Below, piece by piece: positions 6,009 to 6,053 of a stretch of DNA of 6,053 nucleotides. The position numbers and the translations under genes are program-made. The notes beneath the pieces were generated by a model. That model saw nothing but the letters and a program-made list of their open reading frames with translations, did not search any database and was not told the DNA's origin. The DNA is from an uncultured Alistipes sp. (GTDB taxonomy: Bacteria > Bacteroidota > Bacteroidia > Bacteroidales > Rikenellaceae): the NCBI GenBank assembly GCA_947174295.1, contig CAMWIG010000128.1, forward strand, positions 1 to 6,053. Reading direction: 5' to 3'. Numbering within the stretch: position 1 is the stretch's first letter; the number at the start of each line of letters is the position of its first letter.

Positions 6009-6053
6009 AAGTCTCTTATACACATCTCCGAGCCCACGAGACTAGGCAGGATG
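6009..6053. other. Untrimmed Illumina Nextera read-2 adapter (not genomic)
   Basis: Bases 6009-6027 match the Tn5 mosaic end CTGTCTCTTATACACATCT at 17 of 19 positions, the first two bases being AA instead of CT. They are followed by CCGAGCCCACGAGAC (6028-6042), an exact match to the Nextera i7-side adapter arm. TAGGCAGG (6043-6050) then sits exactly where the 8-base i7 index belongs and is one base from the known index TAGGCATG. The last bases ATG would be the start of ATCTCG with an error. This is library sequence carried into the assembly. Nothing here should be translated or given biological meaning. Confidence 0.96.

Noticed and set aside
1..6053. A search for a new defence, mobile or CRISPR system.
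   Set aside because: All coding space is taken by ribosomal proteins and a Sus-type uptake operon. I see no transposase, integrase, nuclease, toxin, tRNA, repeat array or reverse-transcriptase signature.

Overview
The window looks like one end of a short-read assembled contig from a Bacteroidota genome, most likely order Bacteroidales. Three things support this: the L35 and L20 proteins are Bacteroidales-like, a promoter fits the phylum-specific form (TTG, 19 bases, TAnnTTTG), and there is a SusC/SusD nutrient-uptake pair. The G+C-rich codons and A+T-rich spacers would suit Alistipes or another Rikenellaceae member, but that genus guess is an inference.

Layout. Positions 1-414 hold no gene. 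They contain a likely leftward promoter at the very edge (6-37), an A+T-rich stretch, a G+C-rich stretch of unknown role and the promoter of the ribosomal operon (351-380). Next come rpmI (L35, 415-609) and rplT (L20, 711-1055) on the + strand. A 101-base spacer between them folds into a long hairpin that may be an L20 control site. A strong intrinsic terminator at 1121-1166 ends this operon. A spacer of about 170 bases follows, then a second intrinsic terminator (1339-1375) that serves the opposite strand.

The rest is a minus-strand operon, read from the right edge to the left: a SusC/RagA-type TonB-dependent outer-membrane transporter (C-terminal part only), a SusD/RagB-type substrate-binding lipoprotein, and a SusE/F-position surface lipoprotein that looks like the DUF5017 family. 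Gaps are 24 and 19 bases, and the terminator lies 21 bases after the last stop codon. The SusC barrel, the SusD lid and the accessory lipoprotein would together capture a glycan or other large nutrient at the cell surface and import it. No enzyme gene lies at the 3' end of the operon, so the substrate cannot be read from this window.

The last ~45 bases are not genomic. They match the Illumina Nextera read-2 adapter: Tn5 mosaic end, adapter arm, and an index-like 8-mer. The in-frame stop codon in the SusC gene just inside this junction is therefore probably a base-call error. I found no new defence system, mobile element, CRISPR array or tRNA. The more interesting biological leads are the rpmI-rplT spacer hairpin, the separation of rpmI-rplT from infC, and the inverted repeat between the convergent terminators.
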